Source: Tolypocladium sp. Sup5 PDA-1 (lineage: Eukaryota > Ascomycota > Sordariomycetes > Hypocreales > Ophiocordycipitaceae). Taken from it: 64,000 bases of DNA. Position numbers and translations under genes: made by a program. The stretch covers positions 124,001 through 188,000 of the forward strand of contig JPHH03000011.1 of NCBI GenBank assembly GCA_000750105.3, read 5' to 3'. This document shows, piece after piece, positions 63,481 to 64,000 of the stretch. How positions within the stretch are numbered: the stretch's first letter is position 1; every line of letters begins with the position of its first letter. The notes under the pieces were generated by a model. It ran no database searches. It saw only the letters and a list, made by a program, of their open reading frames with translations, and was not told where the DNA came from.

Positions 63481-64000
63481 CTCTTCTGGGCGTATTTTTG
63501 TCTCCCTGTGCCTTGTCGTGGAGCCTTGGCGACATTCGGTTCCGAAAGGACAAAAGGAGGTTGCTGTGGGACGTTGTGCGAGGGTTAGGGTATGCGCGAG
63601 GGGTTGAGCTTGGTGAGACAAAACTCGGAGACAACTCTGCAGTCTTGACCCCTAATTCTTCCAGCACCTGCATGGAAACGCACCCGTCTTTCCGAGCACA
63701 TGAACCCGTCTTGCCCAGCCCTGCCAGCATTTCGATGACTTCACGAGAATGGCCTCAGTTCTACTGCGGACACAGCTGAGTGGGTTTCGACAGCTGAAGG
63801 ATCGTCCCACGCCGACGGGCTTGCTGTCGTCCTTGGACAGTTTAGTTTCTTGATACTCATGTTTCTCCGTTCTGCCTGCTTTAGCCGATGCAGCAAGAAA
63901 CAAGGGTTCAACAATTGCCGCAACGGTGGCGCCCGCGCGTCCAGCCACTGTCGGCATCGCTACGAAGTACCACCCCCCTTTTCCTAGTCTCCGCTTACCC

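Larger units (their letters stand above)
62920..64000. other. NRPS upstream region to the window edge
   Basis: 1.08 kb upstream of the NRPS start. It holds two ATCWGATAA motifs (63358-63366, 63472-63480). Short open frames exist on the plus strand but none has a recognisable product. A gene may begin beyond the edge. Confidence 0.55.

Noticed and set aside
63333..63779. 148-codon plus-strand frame near the right edge
   Set aside because: It has no recognisable domain and spans the two GATA motifs of the NRPS upstream region; best read as promoter DNA.
1..64000. tRNA, rRNA, CRISPR array or transposon
   Set aside because: I looked for B-box-like GGTTCGANTCC stretches, regular direct-repeat arrays and transposase or reverse-transcriptase motifs and found none. 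A covariance-model scan would be needed to exclude small RNA genes.

Overview
This window is nuclear DNA of a filamentous ascomycete (Pezizomycotina, most likely a Sordariomycete of the Hypocreales). The evidence is short introns (about 50-80 nt) with GTRNGY donors and CTAAC/CTGAC branch sites, a Zn2Cys6 regulator, fungal-type gene products throughout, and intron-poor genes up to 6.5 kb. I reconstructed exon boundaries by hand from splice signals, frame continuity and family knowledge. There is no transcript evidence.

Layout, left to right. 0-9.4 kb: 3' part of a mitochondrial ClpX-type ATPase (+), cytochrome c oxidase subunit 5 (-), a DHA1-type MFS exporter (-) divergent from a Zn2Cys6 regulator (+), and a spliced 42-aa membrane microprotein gene (-). 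9.8-18.4 kb: a 2166-aa Mus7/MMS22-family replication-repair protein and ORC5, both +. 18.8-23.3 kb: a SLY41/TPT-type transporter (-) divergent from the SF3b subunit CUS1/SF3B2 (+), whose leader carries an overlapping 52-codon upstream ORF. 24.1-35.4 kb: a SUZ12-type Polycomb protein (-), an F-box/LRR protein (+), an RS-rich protein (-) and the class II histone deacetylase HDA1 (-). 36.5-41.6 kb: an F-box protein, ribosome biogenesis factor BRX1 and a Rab11/Ypt31 GTPase, all -. 42.9-53.1 kb: a 1341-aa chromodomain protein (+), a Pex14/Pex17-type peroxin (-), INO80 subunit IES2 (+) and an unrecognised basic protein (+) whose frame continues past its stop. 55.6-64 kb: a Gag1-like/DUF4050 protein (+) and a 1778-aa nonribosomal peptide synthetase (-).

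Most genes are housekeeping and share no pathway. Three groupings deserve attention. (1) The NRPS has the A-T-C-(degenerate A)-T-C order of NPS6/SidD extracellular siderophore synthetases, and its upstream region carries two perfect ATCWGATAA motifs, the known target of the iron-responsive SreA-type GATA repressors. (2) The MFS exporter and Zn2Cys6 regulator diverge from an 855-bp region containing CGG-N6-CCG and CGG-N5-CCG inverted sites. (3) Repressive-chromatin genes (SUZ12, HDA1, a large chromodomain protein) lie within 23 kb of one another.

No rRNA, tRNA, CRISPR array or transposon was recognised. I saw no clearly novel multi-gene system. The least explained items are the 42-aa microprotein, the AUGA-overlapping leader ORF of CUS1, the C-terminal half of the chromodomain protein, and the interrupted C-terminus of the 52.2-kb gene.
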